The notes: generated from the sequence alone by a model not told the origin. A stretch of 64,000 nt of DNA from Carya illinoinensis (GCF_018687715.1 NC_056762.1:22199364-22263363); one strand, 5' to 3'; numbered from the stretch's first letter, positions 11,546-24,420 are shown. Numbers and translations: made by a program.

Positions 11546-12834
11546 CTATTATAGACTTCATTGACCCATGATTAGTGTAGTCTTATTCTTTCCTTTATTT
11601 ACTTGATTTCTTTACTTTATTTGTAATCAATCTCTATATGTAATTTCCATATATACTCATGTAAATGCAACTATATAATACCATAGACTCATCAACGCAA
11701 AGTGTGGTGGTTTCACTAAACTCCTGGTATCACGAGCCAAACCATATTAACATCCTTTATCCAGCATCCTCCTCTTCATGGCTACCAAAACCTTCCCCAC
11801 CCTTCTCCCTTTCAACACCTTAATTCACATGGTCACCATCAAACTCTCTTCCACCATCTCCTATGGAAAAGTCAACTTCTTCCCCTTCTTGAGAGCCAAG
11901 ATCTATTAGGTTATGTTGATGGAACCATTCTGTCGCCACCTTGATTTGAACTTGCCGATTCTCACACACCCAACGACAAACACTTGGCATGGAAAGTTGC
12001 TAACCAATGCCTACTCAGTCTCCTCCTTTCTTCTCTCACCGAGGAGGCCATGTCCAAGGTTGTTGGCCTCTCCACTGCACGTGAGGTTTGGTTGGACTTG
12101 GAAAACACTTTCAATCATTGATCGAAAGCCCGTGAAATCTGCCTAAAAGTTAATCTCCAACTGATGAAGCGTGGCACCCAATCTGTTACCATTTGCGCTT
12201 GAGCCTTCAAGGCCATCTATGACCAGCTTCATGCAATTGGTCGGCCGGTTGATGGAATCGATAAGGTGCACTGGTTCCTCCGTGGTCTCGGAGCTGACTT
12301 CTCGAGTTTCTCCACCACGCAAATGGCTCTCACTCCTCTCCCCTGTTTTGTAAATTTAGTTTCCAAAGTTGAGAGCTTTGAGCTCTTTTAGAAGTCACTG
12401 GAGTCTATTGCACCTCCAACTGCAGCTTTCCTTGCTGCAAACCGTGGCCCCAATCGTAACAACCAGCATCATTCTTCCCAAAATTCCCATGGCTGAACCA
12501 ATGGCCATGGACGCAACTCTAGAACTAGCTCTAGAAATCGTGGCTGCTCCAACTCTGGACAAGGGCCCCGTCCTCCTCTCTAGTGAACCCAGTGAACCTC
12601 ACGCTCATCTTGCCGAAGCCTTCAATGCTTCCTGCTTTGTTAATGGAACCAAAGCTTTTGATTGGTTCTTGGACACAGGGGATTTGGGCCCACATTTCCA
12701 ATGACCCATCCCTTTTGGATCAGTCCACTTAGTACAAGGGTAAGGACTCAGTAATTGTGGGAAATGGTGCCTCATTACCTATTCCACTCTCACCATAGAC
12801 TCACCAACACAAAGTTTGGTGGTTTCACTAAACC
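11546..12834 (+). mobile_element. Internally deleted Ty1/copia fragment inserted in LINE-A
   Basis: Left part looks like LTR sequence, followed by TGGTATCACGAGCC (11724-11737), close to the initiator-Met tRNA primer-binding site of copia elements. A frameshifted gag and a protease start follow (11772-12704), then sequence stops resembling copia. A 40-bp segment at 11681-11720 recurs at 12793-12832 with three mismatches, consistent with the two LTR ends. The second copy is bracketed by short CTCTCACCATAG repeats (12787-12798 and 12835-12846). Integrase, reverse transcriptase and RNase H are absent. Confidence 0.6.
11772..12704 (+). pseudogene. Copia gag-protease remnant
   Basis: Readable in three frames: a start near 11778, a UBN2-type gag core between about 11985 and 12350 (translations such as STAREVWLDLENTF and RGLGADFSSF across frame changes), and a protease-like WFLDTG near 12660-12680. 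Gag forms the particle and the D-T-G triplet is the aspartic protease active site. Stops and frameshifts separate all parts. Confidence 0.6.
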
Positions 12835-14369
12835 CTCTCACCATAGAGACGAGGTTCTGACTATTCTAGCCGGGCTATGGTTGTCTCTATGATGGAGTTG
12901 AGAGCTGAACATTTTAGCCAAACGTCATCCTTTCCTGTCACCTTCTCTGGTATTTTGTCCCCAGCAATAGGAGTTTGAAAAGTTCCCGCTTTTGGGGGGT
13001 CCCTTGTTGTGGCCATTGGAGGCAAATCATTTTATTCCAAGGCCACCGAAGAATTGATTTTGCTAGGTTGCTGGTTCCAATCCCTTTTCGCCTACCATTT
13101 TCCCATGTAATCTCCAATCCTCATCCATGGACCAAACATCATCAATTTCTTCAAGGATGACTCCAGATTTGACTTCCAGTGGACGCACTCAGTATGACCA
13201 TGTCCCAACTTGCTGCATGTATAGCAGAAATTCGGCAACTGTTTATAACTTAACCAAACCCAATGCGTGCCTAGTTTCCCTAGATTTACCTTCTTACCTC
13301 TCAGTAGAGGCTTTGAGATGTCCAGCTTGATTCTAGTTTTGAGGTATTTCCCCCAAGCTGCTGACTCTTCTTCTGCATCTATATCTTCCACTTCCCCTAT
13401 GGATTCCCTGATAAGTTTCCCCACTTGGGTGTTCATGGCATTTAATGGAAGGTCATGTAATCGAATCGAAAAGGAGGCTTCATGGAGTCGAATCTTGTTT
13501 ATCTGCAAGTCACCCTCCATTTCCTTCATCGAGACTAGGGTTTTTTTTCGAAAGACCAAGATCCCACTGCTTTTATTCTATTGCGGTCCCTCACATCCTC
13601 AAAAGCCACCAGGATCATTATGGGTTCTAGGTTTTTGAAGGATATGTTTTTCACCAAATGCCATATCTTTCTCATCATTTTCTTGAAAGCTTCCTTGTTG
13701 TAGTGGCATTCAGTAAGTAGCAAAATAACCTTGCATTTTCCCCCCAAGGAGATGGTTTCCTTGAGAAGCTCTGTCTCTATTATGGCCTCCTCACTTTCTT
13801 TCTCCGACAAGTACAATTGCTTGTACACCTTTTCCAATTCATCATCCATCGATGTTTGGTGTCGTTAACCAAACAAAACTCGTCATTGGAAGGTAACGGG
13901 TTGAGCTCAAAATCACTTCGTTTACAATCACAGACGCGAGTCTGAGGTAGAAGGCCTGTACTAAGATAGGGAGAGAAACTTGTACTAAGAAAGGAGCAAG
14001 CCTCAATTTTTTTTTTTTTTTAATTAAGTCATGTTTTACATTGGGTTTTGGTTCGGTAGATATAAAGGATTTAACAATTTTGGTGTCAAGTTCATGTGTT
14101 TGCATTGACAATATTAAAAGACTAATTTTTGGAGCAATAGGATTTAACCATGCAATTGTTTTGAGCAATTATGTGAAAATCAAAGTATTTGGAAGGTAAT
14201 GATATTTTAAGGTTTGTGGATGTTAGACTTTAGAGAAAATATAGATTTTTGTTTTATATACTCGGATTTTAGTTATGAAGTACGGGTTCAGTAGGAAATT
14301 CATACAAGTTACATGATATTGTATAGGTGACGCAAGTCGATAATCCCCTTGGCTATTGTGAGGAAATTT

Positions 14370-15640
14370 AGAGAAGTTAAAAAGTCCACATAAGTGGGGT
14401 TCCTATTCTAAACTTTGCATAAAAAGAAAATTGAACTGAAGTTGATTTTATGAAAAATATGCATGGTATGTTTTGAAAAGAAATATGAAAACAATCTCAG
14501 TTATGGGTTTTGCATTACTCATGAAATCTGTATAAAAGAAAAAGTGTTTTATGATATGACTAGTGTAGACATGAGCAATATTTTGACATGCTATTTCTGA
14601 AATGTGCAAAAGAGTGAATATGAAATCTGTGATTTTTGTACATGTTATATGAAGATGCTTTGAATCTATTTTGATTATGTGAAAATGATATGAAAATGTT
14701 CAATACTCTGTTTGATATGATTTGACATTTGAAAAAAATTTGGCATGACTTTATGATTCTGTTTTGATTTTGTATCTGATTCTGTTTGTAGTTCTCATAC
14801 AATGGCTCTAATTTTGTTATATGGTTGGTACCAACATCTCTGATATGAGTGCACCCACTTTGAAAACAAAGTGATTTTTTTGTGTGTTATTTCCTTTGTG
14901 CACACTTGGGTCTCCGAGAATGAATAAGAGAAAGTTTCACATTCTGATACTACCTGATTTGGTCATTGAGGATACCACAACCGTACCATGGGGGTGAAAC
15001 ATGATGGTATATGATATGATATGATATAATACGAAATGATATGATAAGATGAAGATCAAATGTTCAGTGATGTTATGCCAAAGGGTCTTTGAATATGAAT
15101 ATTTGGCCTTTGAATATGAATATTTGGTTTTTGGATATGAACAGTTTGAAATGTCGTTATGATGTTTTGATAACATTTGTTTTTGGGGATATGCATTCTG
15201 AAAATGAAATGTTTTGTTTCTGTATTCTAAACTTTCTAAAAATATTCATATTTACATACTATCATATATTCTTTACTTACTGAGTTGTTGATAACTTACT
15301 TCTTATCTCTACATTATTTTTAAATGTTTGAATGTTTCACTTGAGGATCAAGAATTGAAAGCATGTATAAGGCTACGTGAGCTTAGTGGATTAAGTACAA
15401 AGGTTATTAGAGAATTTTATTCAGTAGTTTTATTTTGTTTTGTTTTGTCAACTTGATATTTTGGAAGGTTGATATTTGTTTTGAGATTTTGTGGCATTTA
15501 GAATAATTCTATTGCAGCAACTGATTTGAAACAAAGAGTTCTATGCGTCATTGAGAATTTGGAGTCTATGATTGTATGTTGAAATATCATGTAAGTGACA
15601 AGAAGTAACTCTCTGACCCAAGCGAGAGCGAGTTGTTATA
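14370..15640 (+). mobile_element. 3' part of a gypsy-type LTR (copy 1 of 2)
   Basis: Aligns by eye over its whole length with 57830-59025. Shared segments include ACTCATGAAATCT, GTGCACACTTGG, GATACTACCTGATTTGG, a GATATGATATGATA run and a terminal TTACTGA...GTTGATAAC block. It ends GAGTTGTTATA at 15640. Stretches of ATATGA repeats are unstable and differ between copies. No coding capacity. Confidence 0.7.
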
Positions 15641-15645
15641 ATATA
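15641..15645 (+). repeat. Target-site duplication, right copy (ATATA)
   Basis: Matches 4215-4219 and directly follows the LTR-like end at 15640. Confidence 0.5.
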
Positions 15646-16019
15646 CTACAACATATCAGTATATTATCAATATATTATTATATATTATATATATAATATC
15701 ATATATACTATATCTATATATTGGCAAAACCGGATCGAAACCGGTAAAACCAAAAGTACTGGTTTAGGAGTATAATTAGTGCAATATAGGTTCTTCAAAT
15801 CTTAAAACCGGTGTATATCTATTTGGTTCTAATATATATCCAAAATCGGACTGGTTACATATAACCCTACATATAATAAATGATGTACATATTTATGAAA
15901 TTTTTAGTAGAACATTTTTTGCTTATTATAAACACCAGTATTGTGTTAACAAAACTTAATTCAAGCAACCAGTTAGTTCAACCCAACAACTTTAGTTCTC
16001 TATAGAACTACATACATTT
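15646..16019. repeat. Right half of the AT-rich, ACCGG-containing repeat split by the gypsy block
   Basis: Begins with ATATTATCAATATATTATTATA-like sequence matching the character of 4000-4214. It continues with AAACCGG and AACCGGTGTATAT segments typical of hAT-like elements whose ends are rich in CCGGTT. It ends near ATATAACCCTA (about 15858-15868). No gene. Confidence 0.4.
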
Positions 16020-16195
16020 ATTTCTCCTATTATCAATCTTACTGTCATAAAAAGATCTTATAAAAGTAAACACACAAACTTATATAACTTTATATGATAT
16101 ATTAAATATACTTTATAATAAAAATAATTTTACAATCCAACATATAATTATTTCAAACTACAAGATCAGTTTGTAAGTTTATTTTTATGAAATTT
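16020..16195. repeat. MITE-like repeat, copy 1
   Basis: Contains TCATAAAAAGATCTTATAAAAG near the left and a reverse-complement-like AGTTTGTAAGTTTATTTTTATGA near the right (about 16165-16190), with TAATTTTACAATCCAACATA in the middle. The same arrangement recurs at about 19240-19415 and at the right edge of the window. Confidence 0.5.
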
Positions 16196-17826
16196 TTTTT
16201 TTAATTAATTAATTAAGCATGTCTCTTAATGTATACGTGTGTGTGTATATATATATATTGAAAGAATCTTCATAATTTCGGGATATATACTAGTACTGGT
16301 CCATATATATATGTATGCTTTTATATTTTCCACACGCGTGGAGCACTGGAAGTAGTAAATCTTGATGGGGTTACATCAATACATATAATGCGGCCTGTCG
16401 TTGTACGTGATGGGTTAAGTAGTGGTGGAAGTCCTGTAGTTTGATGCAGACGATCGAAGGATCGATGGGCCAACGTTAACTAACGTCGATTGATCGAGTA
16501 CATTAATATCTTTTACTGCATTTTGTTTCGCTAGCAAAACTGTTAAGTTGGAGGGCGGATCTGATCATTGATAAATATACATATATATATATATATATAT
16601 ATCATGATATCTATATCTATATCCCTTTTGAGCTCTTCGAATTATTTCACATGTGGATCATCACAAATATCTTGACAATGTCAGAAATATCTTAACAATG
16701 GGGCACGTACCTGCCATGTCATCATGATTCTTTCCCAGATTTGTTTAATTTTATGATCCTGATCCATCAAGGCCAAATGATAAACATTAGTGAATTAAGA
16801 TCAGATCACAGGTCACACTGTTAGAATAACGACTTTTGGTTTGATATTTTGTAGATGAAATCAACTTAGTTTAGAACCCTATAGGTTGATATGAGAGGCA
16901 TCAACAAAATAAATAAATAAATAAATTTATGGTGAAAGTAATTAATTGACTGAGGGCTCATGGAAACTCATGAAAAGGAGGTAATTGATCTGGTGGGATC
17001 TTTTAGAAGTTAGTGGGAATTATACGATAATCATAGAAAGGAGGAAATGATAAGATCTTATAATTAAGTATGATTGTGGCTTTAAAAGTAAGATGCATGC
17101 TTGTAAAGAAGCAATAGATATGAGAAAAGAAAAAGGGTTGAAAATAAAAGGTGTTTTAAATAACATGATGATGATCATCACTGAAAAGATATATTTTGGT
17201 TCTTGTATTTATGTCATGTGTGTGTGATGCTCTTTGAAATTTACAATCTTCTAGATCCAACATATATAATAATTCACCAAAACTACTGTCTCCCGCAGAT
17301 TCTAATGATCGTCAATGTACGTACATTCTGATATTGCATACCAAATCAGTGTCCATATCATCCTTCTTGTCCTTGTATGCATCAAATCTTCAGGGCGAAA
17401 AGCATGAAAATATCGGTGATCAGTATGATATTGTACGTCTTAGAGAGAGCAAATCACAGTACAACTGTACAACACAGTGGAAAAATGATGAAAAATAGTA
17501 TCTGCTAAAAAGTAGATACTGCTATTCTACCTAAAACATTTTAGAAGTGAGCCATTTTCCATGGAAAAGAAAGCTTTTTGGAATTGATCGTAGCTAGCCA
17601 TGGCAGGTGGAGATAAGGAGGGTGGAAGGGCTAGCTAGATCCTGGGGCCTATGCAAATGAGCAGTGACAGAATGGTCCTAGTAGTCGTGTATATATGTAG
17701 CTGCATGCTGCGTATATATGTGTACGTAGTCCCTTTAGTGTAATACACATTAATTTCTACACAGACCCATGTGATGGATACCAATATTTAATGATGACTC
17801 TGCCACCAATCCACCAAAGAGAGAGG

Positions 17827-17864
<38 letters not shown>

Positions 17865-18519
17865 TGATCGATGTGGGAGAGGCAATGAAATCATGTATGA
17901 AATATTATTATGGCAAAGGCTATAAGCTAATTTTATAAAGATTTTGTGTAGACAGCAGAACCCAAAAGACCACGCGTGTGCCTCTCTTCTGCTTTTGGAT
18001 TCCTTTAATTGGCTTTAGTTGTACTCCCACCCACTTCAAGTCAATCAGCATCTTTTTTATCTTTATGCTCCCTCTCCCCCTTTTCTTTTCTTTGTCCCCC
18101 CCTTTTTTTTACCTCAATATCTGCAAGGAAAAGTCCATATATATACTACTTTCTCTTCGGCGGCCTTTATGATTTTGTCAATAATTATGTATAAATTTGA
18201 ATATTATATCAATCCCAACACAATTACATCACAATTAAGAAGATATTGATGGGATATATACCACTTAATGTCTCATTTGTAATACTATAATTAGAAACGA
18301 TCGATTTAATTCGTGTCTTGGCCATAACATTATGATCATGAACATGTACACGTACAGATATTAATCAGTACTACTCGGCATTTGTAATAATATCCTTATA
18401 TATCTATGAACAAAGAGAGAATATTGGTTAAAATGATCATAAAAAGTACTTGAATCTAGGGATGATGCTAGTCGATGATCATGTTAATGTGTTTTAATTT
18501 GTTGGTTTTCCAACTTGTG

Positions 18520-18588
<69 letters not shown>

Positions 18589-19239
18589 CATATATATGGA
18601 AATCTTAGGTTTTGTTGCAGGTGGGAAGAAAAAATGATAAGTGGAATCATTAAGAGGCATGAAAATCTATCCCAGTAGTCTAGGTATAATGTGTTAAACG
18701 CTTAGAAAGCACGCGCATAGCATGATCCCTTTTTTTCTGGGCCTCGATCACTACGTAAGCATGAGCACTACTGACAAAGCATTAGGTTTTGCGCATACAT
18801 CCATCGATCCCTTTTTTTACCACCACTAGCTGGATAGGAGCTTCATCATCCTCATGCATATCAGCAGTTGGATCCTACCCATGATCATTTTAAAAAACCT
18901 TGGCCGTATTATTCATCAACATCTTCATTGGTGGTACATAAAGTAGCCATATTCTAGCTAGCTAGAGATCGATCAATCTATCGATGACTCCATCTTTAAT
19001 ATTTTTTTTTTCGCTATTGTCATTTCCACTAATGGTTGAAACCATGATCTCATCTCCATTTCTTTATTTAGGTTATGTTAATCCCTTAACATTCCTAATT
19101 ATAAACTTTGCATATATATTACGTACTATAATTAGCTAGCTATCTATCAGATATAGATCCACATTATCTTTTACTTGATCTCATGCTCGAGAAGAGAGAG
19201 AGAGAGAGAGAGAGAGGGTGAGAGAGAAATTATTATGAA
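16196..19239. other. Intergenic, AT-rich with microsatellites; no gene seen
   Basis: No open frame with recognisable protein similarity. Contains an (AT)n tract at about 16581-16602, (GA)n at 17831-17861, and a long (GA)n at 18523-18587. The open frames overlapping these tracts are dipeptide runs and not genes. Confidence 0.6.
18523..18587. repeat. (GA)32 microsatellite
   Basis: Sixty-five bases of uninterrupted GA repeat, the longest dinucleotide repeat in the window and a likely polymorphic marker. Confidence 0.95.
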
Positions 19240-19415
19240 AAGAGAAATACTATAGTCATAAATAGATTATACAAAAGTAATTATACAAACTGATATGACT
19301 TCATGTAATTCGTCAGATTGTAAAATTACTTTTATTATAAAGTATTATATCTGATAAATCATATGAAACTACGTTAATTTATTAAATTTCTTTTATGTAA
19401 TCCTTTTGTAGATGT
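19240..19415. repeat. MITE-like repeat, copy 2
   Basis: Left part reads AATACTATAGTCATAAATAGATTATACAAAAGTAATTATACAAACTGATATGACTTCATG in order, and the right part mirrors it with TTATGTAATCCTTTTGTAGAT. The middle CAGATTGTAAAATTAC-type segment matches copy 1 and the copy at the window end. Imperfect terminal inverted similarity supports a non-autonomous DNA element. Confidence 0.55.
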
Positions 19416-22034
19416 GACACCCCTCATCTTTGCCCAATGATCAAGTACCTAAGATTGATCAACATGACGCCCACCGTAATACGCATGTTGTATCGAGTAG
19501 GACCCCAACTTGTCAGTCCCTCATGAGATGCATGTCCATATCAGATGATCTAACTAGTAGGTTTAATTAGCCATGATCTCATGCATGTTTAGTGGAGAGA
19601 TTTGGCCGGGACGTTGCTAATAAACACAAAACTAGCTAGTTCTGATGATGATGATCATCATCTACCTAATAATCTTGAATCTCAGAAATTTAAAAAAAAA
19701 AAAAATCTTTATTGGAATTAAGGTGGTGATCATTGGCAATTATCAGGTTGTTAAAGCAACAATTATTTGAAGCAATTACAAAGATCAGATCAGAGAAGAA
19801 AAGTTGTGAAAAACCAAGACAGGACTTTAGATTAAATAAGAGGAAACCCATTATTATTTGACATATAAACATTGATAAATTGGGAAAAAAATAATAATAA
19901 TAAAGAAAAAAATAAGAAGATATATATATATATATATATATATGTAAAAGAAATAATGGGATGGGTGGGAGGACGTGGGTGCGTGTAGGAGATAATGAAA
20001 TTTTTATAGTGGGTGGGTCCCAACAGGGCCCATCCACCGATACCAAATGATTTGGGGAAGATCGCGTGTGTAAACGTAATCGATCATAAAGATTCAAGGG
20101 TGCCCAAGAAATTCTCCACTAGAAAGTGGGAGTGGGTGCCACGTGTCAGCTTCCTAACTCCATTTTGTAAAGCTTCGGTAAACGACATCTCATGACCCTA
20201 GCTATTGTATTCCTATTTGCCCCACCCGCCCACCACCGCCTCTTTTTTTAAAATATATATATATATATAATTTAAATTTGATTATCGGCTTTGCCATTTG
20301 AATTAAACAAAAATATCCAAACGCAATAAACGACACTGAATCAATGATAGCTTGGCACAAAGGGTGGGTCAGTCTAATTAATCACAAACACTTATGGAGC
20401 ACATTATAAGCGCCCTCCCAATCACTGGATTCAATTTGGATTGCATTTGTGCAACCGAACAGAGTAGGCTGGCCTTACATTATCATCAACATTATTATAA
20501 AAATAAATCAAGTTAGGCCTTGGAGTATTTTAATTATTGAATTCTGGCATTTTCGACCCTTCGTTTTTTCATCTTTTCTTACATTTTCGACTTTATATCT
20601 TAATATTAATTTCAAAAATTTTATATATAGTCACCTCTATAATTTCAAAGATCATGATGCAGCTATGCATAAAGACTATCAACCAGCTTTGGTCTCGCAT
20701 CACTTATACTTTTACTCAAAAAAGATAACAATTTATTTAAAAATTATTCTCGCTTTTTTTTTTTTTTATTCTCCATAAGAGATAATGAAAATTCTCATAG
20801 TCGATGAAAACGATGAAAGTAAATAAATAAAAACAATGATTTTGGAAATTGTAAAAATATATATTTATATTATATATTCTTTATCTTCATGATATACTTT
20901 TCCTTTTGTTTGAGCGTTTCAGTGGTCGTTGTGTATTTAATTTTTAAGCTATTTTATCACCATATTACAATAATTAATGATCAGTGGTTGCACCGAAAAT
21001 CCAACTTTTAAAAGTTGGAAAATGTTATATCTGGAGTGACAATATAACTTTCCTTCATGCATTAAATTGTATTACTACATTGACTTTATACTAATATTTA
21101 TAAATTAGGTAATGAACGTATAATAAACGATCATATATCTTTACAATGATGATAAAGTGTTTTAAATAAAAACAAAACAACAAGATCAGGAAAACCGCGC
21201 GTTTGCAGCTTCATGATCATGCAATATGAATTAAGGAGAGGTTTCTCGATGTAGATCGATTTTATTGGCTAAAAATAAAAGGAAATTGCATGTTTGTTTA
21301 AATAAGATGTTCTATTAATATTGCACCCGGCCTGCGGATCAATATAAAAATAAAAAAGATGAAACCAATTTCTAAATATATGATATCAAGTGCATTGTTT
21401 TATCATATTTGTGTCTATATATATAGCAAATAATATATATATATATATATATATAGATTATATGTATATATATGCTAGTGTTTTATGTTTTTAGATACGT
21501 ACATAAAATAGGGTTTATAATATTTATTCTACCCTTGTAGATTTTCAAGACAACCATAAATTAATTATTCTCAATAAATTATGTAGCAGTACTTATTTCA
21601 TGTGTTTATCTCTCTCCGTCTTAAGGTCCATAAGTTCGAGTAAAATTTTGAGAAGATCTTGACCTAATGATATAAAGTACGTGTTGTAGAATAACTAATT
21701 TCATAAACTATTTTGTACTACAATTACTTATCTTGTCTTGTGCTTTTCATTTCACAACACATTATCAACACAAAGTTTCACCGCTTGAGACACATTATCA
21801 TTTACATGAAGAACTATCGACCAAGGACCTTACAAAACACGATCCCTTAGTATTATGGATTATTTTAAAGGAGAGGTGAAAATTCAAGAGCACCATAATC
21901 ATCCCAAAAGCTCATTCAATTAGCTGAACTTTGGTCGTCACAAGATTCTAAGATTGTGAGTATTAATTTGTACTCTTTAAATGCAGCTCAAAGTGGACAT
22001 TATGCCAAAAAAGATCACTGGAGAAGACATGTTA

Positions 22035-22078
<44 letters not shown>

Positions 22079-22382
22079 CACATACCCCATTTCATGCCTT
22101 CTAGTCCTATAATATTTATATAAAGAGTGCAAATTTTGTGAAAAATATCTTGTTTGCTAGAGAATATTGAACAAAACAATTATCTTAATGCATGCCAATG
22201 GGGATGTTTGTATATATATAGTCTTAACTCTTCAAAGAAAAGATTACACCTTAGAACTCGAATTGCAACAAAATGAGGCAAAACTATGGAAAAAAACATA
22301 GGCTTATATGATGCCCAAACCTTTAATTATGAACTGTGAAAATAAGTGCTATAGGCAGTGAGGTATGAAGAACATCAACCAT

Positions 22383-22496
22383 GCATGTAGACGTGTGCCA
22401 AACCATCTTGATATACAAATAAAACCCGGTTCTTCGAATAAAAAATCTGGGTTTGAAACCCTGCACCCCCTGTATTAAAAATAAAAAAAAAAGGAG
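22383..22496 (+). repeat. Possible SINE-like remnant (tRNA B-box followed by A-rich tail)
   Basis: GGGTTTGAAACCC (22451-22463) is one base from a pol III B-box (GGTTCGANNCC), and is followed within about 20 bp by an A-rich tail (22477-22493). No convincing A-box is present upstream, so the call is weak. Confidence 0.25.
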
Positions 22497-24345
22497 ATGA
22501 AAATGAATTCGCTATTGCATTAATAAATGAGTGGATTCCATATTTTGATTATAATAGATTTTACCACTTTGATTAAGATTAATTTGTGCAAATTATTGAA
22601 CCATTTTTCCTCTCATGAGAAGATATTGATTCATTGATTTTCCACGAAGTTATCATTTGTAAGGTTCTTATAACATTGAGATTTTAATGTTTATATTCTA
22701 ATTTATGGATGAGTAAATGAGCATTGAGATCACTCTCACGTCTTGATTTTTCTATCTCCTGGCCGGTTTCTTATTGGATTAATGAATATTTTACCAGCTT
22801 CGTGATATTTGTTGCCTTTTGATTACCCTCTCATTATCATGTTTCTAGCTACCTCTATATATAATGAAGCGTACCGAAGGGATCATCTTGAGCAGTCATT
22901 TCTTTCATTTCACAACAGAAAAAGGATTCATGAATATTTCACTAGCTAGGGCAAGCTTAATTCATCACCAATATGATAAGTAATTTACACAGATTACTTC
23001 TTCACAATTATCATTATAAATATTAATATGTAATAACAATGCTATATATATATGTATATATTGATATAGTTCTTTTACAGTATATATGTTCATGAACATT
23101 GATTAATGAGATGACTAAGTGCATTGAACTGGGCATAAATCATAATTCCACAAAATTAAGCATAAACTAATAATTAATTTAGAATTGTTTAATGGACTTG
23201 CTGATCATTTCTTTTTTATTATTCTCAATCATTTTCTCCACTTCCCATTATATAAATTCACCATCATATCAGAAGTTCTAATTATTCCCTCAGGTTAATC
23301 GCTTTTAGACACGAAGATCTAGTCAATATCATACATGATTTTAATCATATTGAACGTACATACACTATCAATATTTTATTACAAAAATTATATCACCAGT
23401 TTTGCAGCCTGTTATATATATATATATATAGTTTGTACAAATTATCAAGAATATTCAATTTTGAAAAATAAAAATAAAAAATAAAAATTAAAGCTGCCAG
23501 TTGCCAATATATATTATCTGATTCCAAATGGACCAAAAAATAGTCAACAGGGAATATGGCATGCATGCATGCATATGTACTAGGAGATAAGAAATGAAGA
23601 ATATTATCATTAATTCTTCACGCTATATATATATATATATATATAGGCAATTACTTAATGAGTGAATAAATGAACTATATCCCGGTATATGTATATAGTG
23701 CTCGGAGTCGGCCGATAAGATGAGCCATGGACAAGGACTACCTAAAGGAAAAGGAGAGAGAATCCATTCAAAATGGGGGTGGGAATTAGCCACTTATACC
23801 AAAGAAACAGTTGAGATCAACTAATTACATATAAAGATCAGGAACTGGAATGCCGAAAGTGAGGGGATTCTTTTCCTTTTACTGTGTAACTAAAAGAGAA
23901 CATTCTCATAATTAGTATTCTTTTTCTTTTCTTGTTTTTGTTTATAACTAGCTTTGATATTCCCTCTTGGTGTCAATATTAATGTACTATCCAACTATAT
24001 ATATATATATATACACACACACAAGTTGACATGAAAAGCAGGGGTGCCACTTAACCAATATGCATGCGCACCCAGCTTAATTCGCAAGAAGACTGCATAT
24101 TGTCTTCAACAAATAAAAGGTAGTCACCAGGACCCATATATATTATATATATGTATGTATGTATGTATGTGTATGTACTCTTTATCTCTCATGAGTGCTT
24201 CCCGAAAGGAAAAAAGTATATTTATTTTTTTTAATGGACAGAAATTGGAGTCCGATTGATGTGTTCTCCCTTTAATCATTCTTCTCTATTATTCAATGGG
24301 ATTAAAATAGTTTTGAAGAGGAAAAAAATATGAGAGAGAGATTTT

Positions 24346-24352
24346 GGGCCGG

Positions 24353-24386
<34 letters not shown>

Positions 24387-24420
24387 GGGGCCCGCCCCCG
24401 GGGGGCGGGGGGGGGGGGGG
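24346..24420. other. 75-bp block made only of G and C (poly-G), likely artefact
   Basis: Within AT-rich intergenic DNA, 75 consecutive bases contain no A or T, mostly G runs with GGGCCCGGGGCCCGCCCCC in the middle. It is preceded by a GA tract and followed by TTTGGGGTGTGG. No natural repeat family I know looks like this; it resembles a low-quality poly-G stretch or a badly polished homopolymer. Confidence 0.8.

Larger units (their letters stand above)
11230..13849 (-). pseudogene. LINE-A ORF1: DUF4283 / CCHC zinc-knuckle pseudogene, split by a copia fragment
   Basis: The minus-strand frame begins MDDELEKVYKQLYLSEKE at 13849 and continues after a frameshift near 13540. The DUF4283-like part is followed by CYTCSKLGHGHTEC (about 13170-13215), a CX2CX4HX4C zinc knuckle as in plant L1 ORF1 proteins. 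A further piece of the C-terminal region is readable at 11230-11472. The copia fragment between about 11546 and 12834 separates the parts. Upstream of the start the sequence has no further coding signal. ORF1 proteins of this kind bind element RNA; this one cannot be made intact. Confidence 0.7.
6846..13990 (-). mobile_element. LINE-A: decayed L1-type non-LTR retrotransposon, minus strand
   Basis: The minus strand shows in order a DUF4283-type ORF1 with a CCHC knuckle, an APE-type endonuclease, reverse transcriptase, a zf-RVT-like region and a plant-type RNase H. The 3' A-rich tail appears as T-rich sequence at 6846-6870. A copia fragment (about 11546-12834) is inserted in ORF1. The 5' boundary is unclear; ORF1 begins at 13849 and I estimate the end between 13870 and 14020. 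No target-site duplication was found beside the tail (CCACTCGACACAA). Many stops and frameshifts make it inactive. Confidence 0.75.
4220..15640 (+). mobile_element. Nested Ty3/gypsy (Tekay/Del-like) LTR block, 11.4 kb, with later insertions
   Basis: Left end TGTAACGCCCAGCCC and right end GAGTTGTTATA resemble the TGTAACACCC...GGGTGTTACA ends typical of chromovirus LTRs in plants; the last bases differ from canonical TTACA by one C-to-T change. Five-base ATATA duplications flank the block. About 1.3 kb at the right (14370-15640) aligns by eye with 57830-59025, which ends canonically in GGGGTGTTACA. Between the ends lie a GC-rich LTR-like repeat, LINE-A on the minus strand and a copia fragment, so the original element looks like a solo LTR or a deleted element that collected insertions. 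No gypsy pol is visible. Confidence 0.55.

Noticed and set aside
6846..14021. A target-site duplication for LINE-A
   Set aside because: CCACTCGACACAA beside the A-tail has no copy near 13850-14020 that I could find.
20139..20148. G-box/ABRE-like CCACGTGTC
   Set aside because: Isolated, with no gene start or companion motifs nearby; chance is sufficient.
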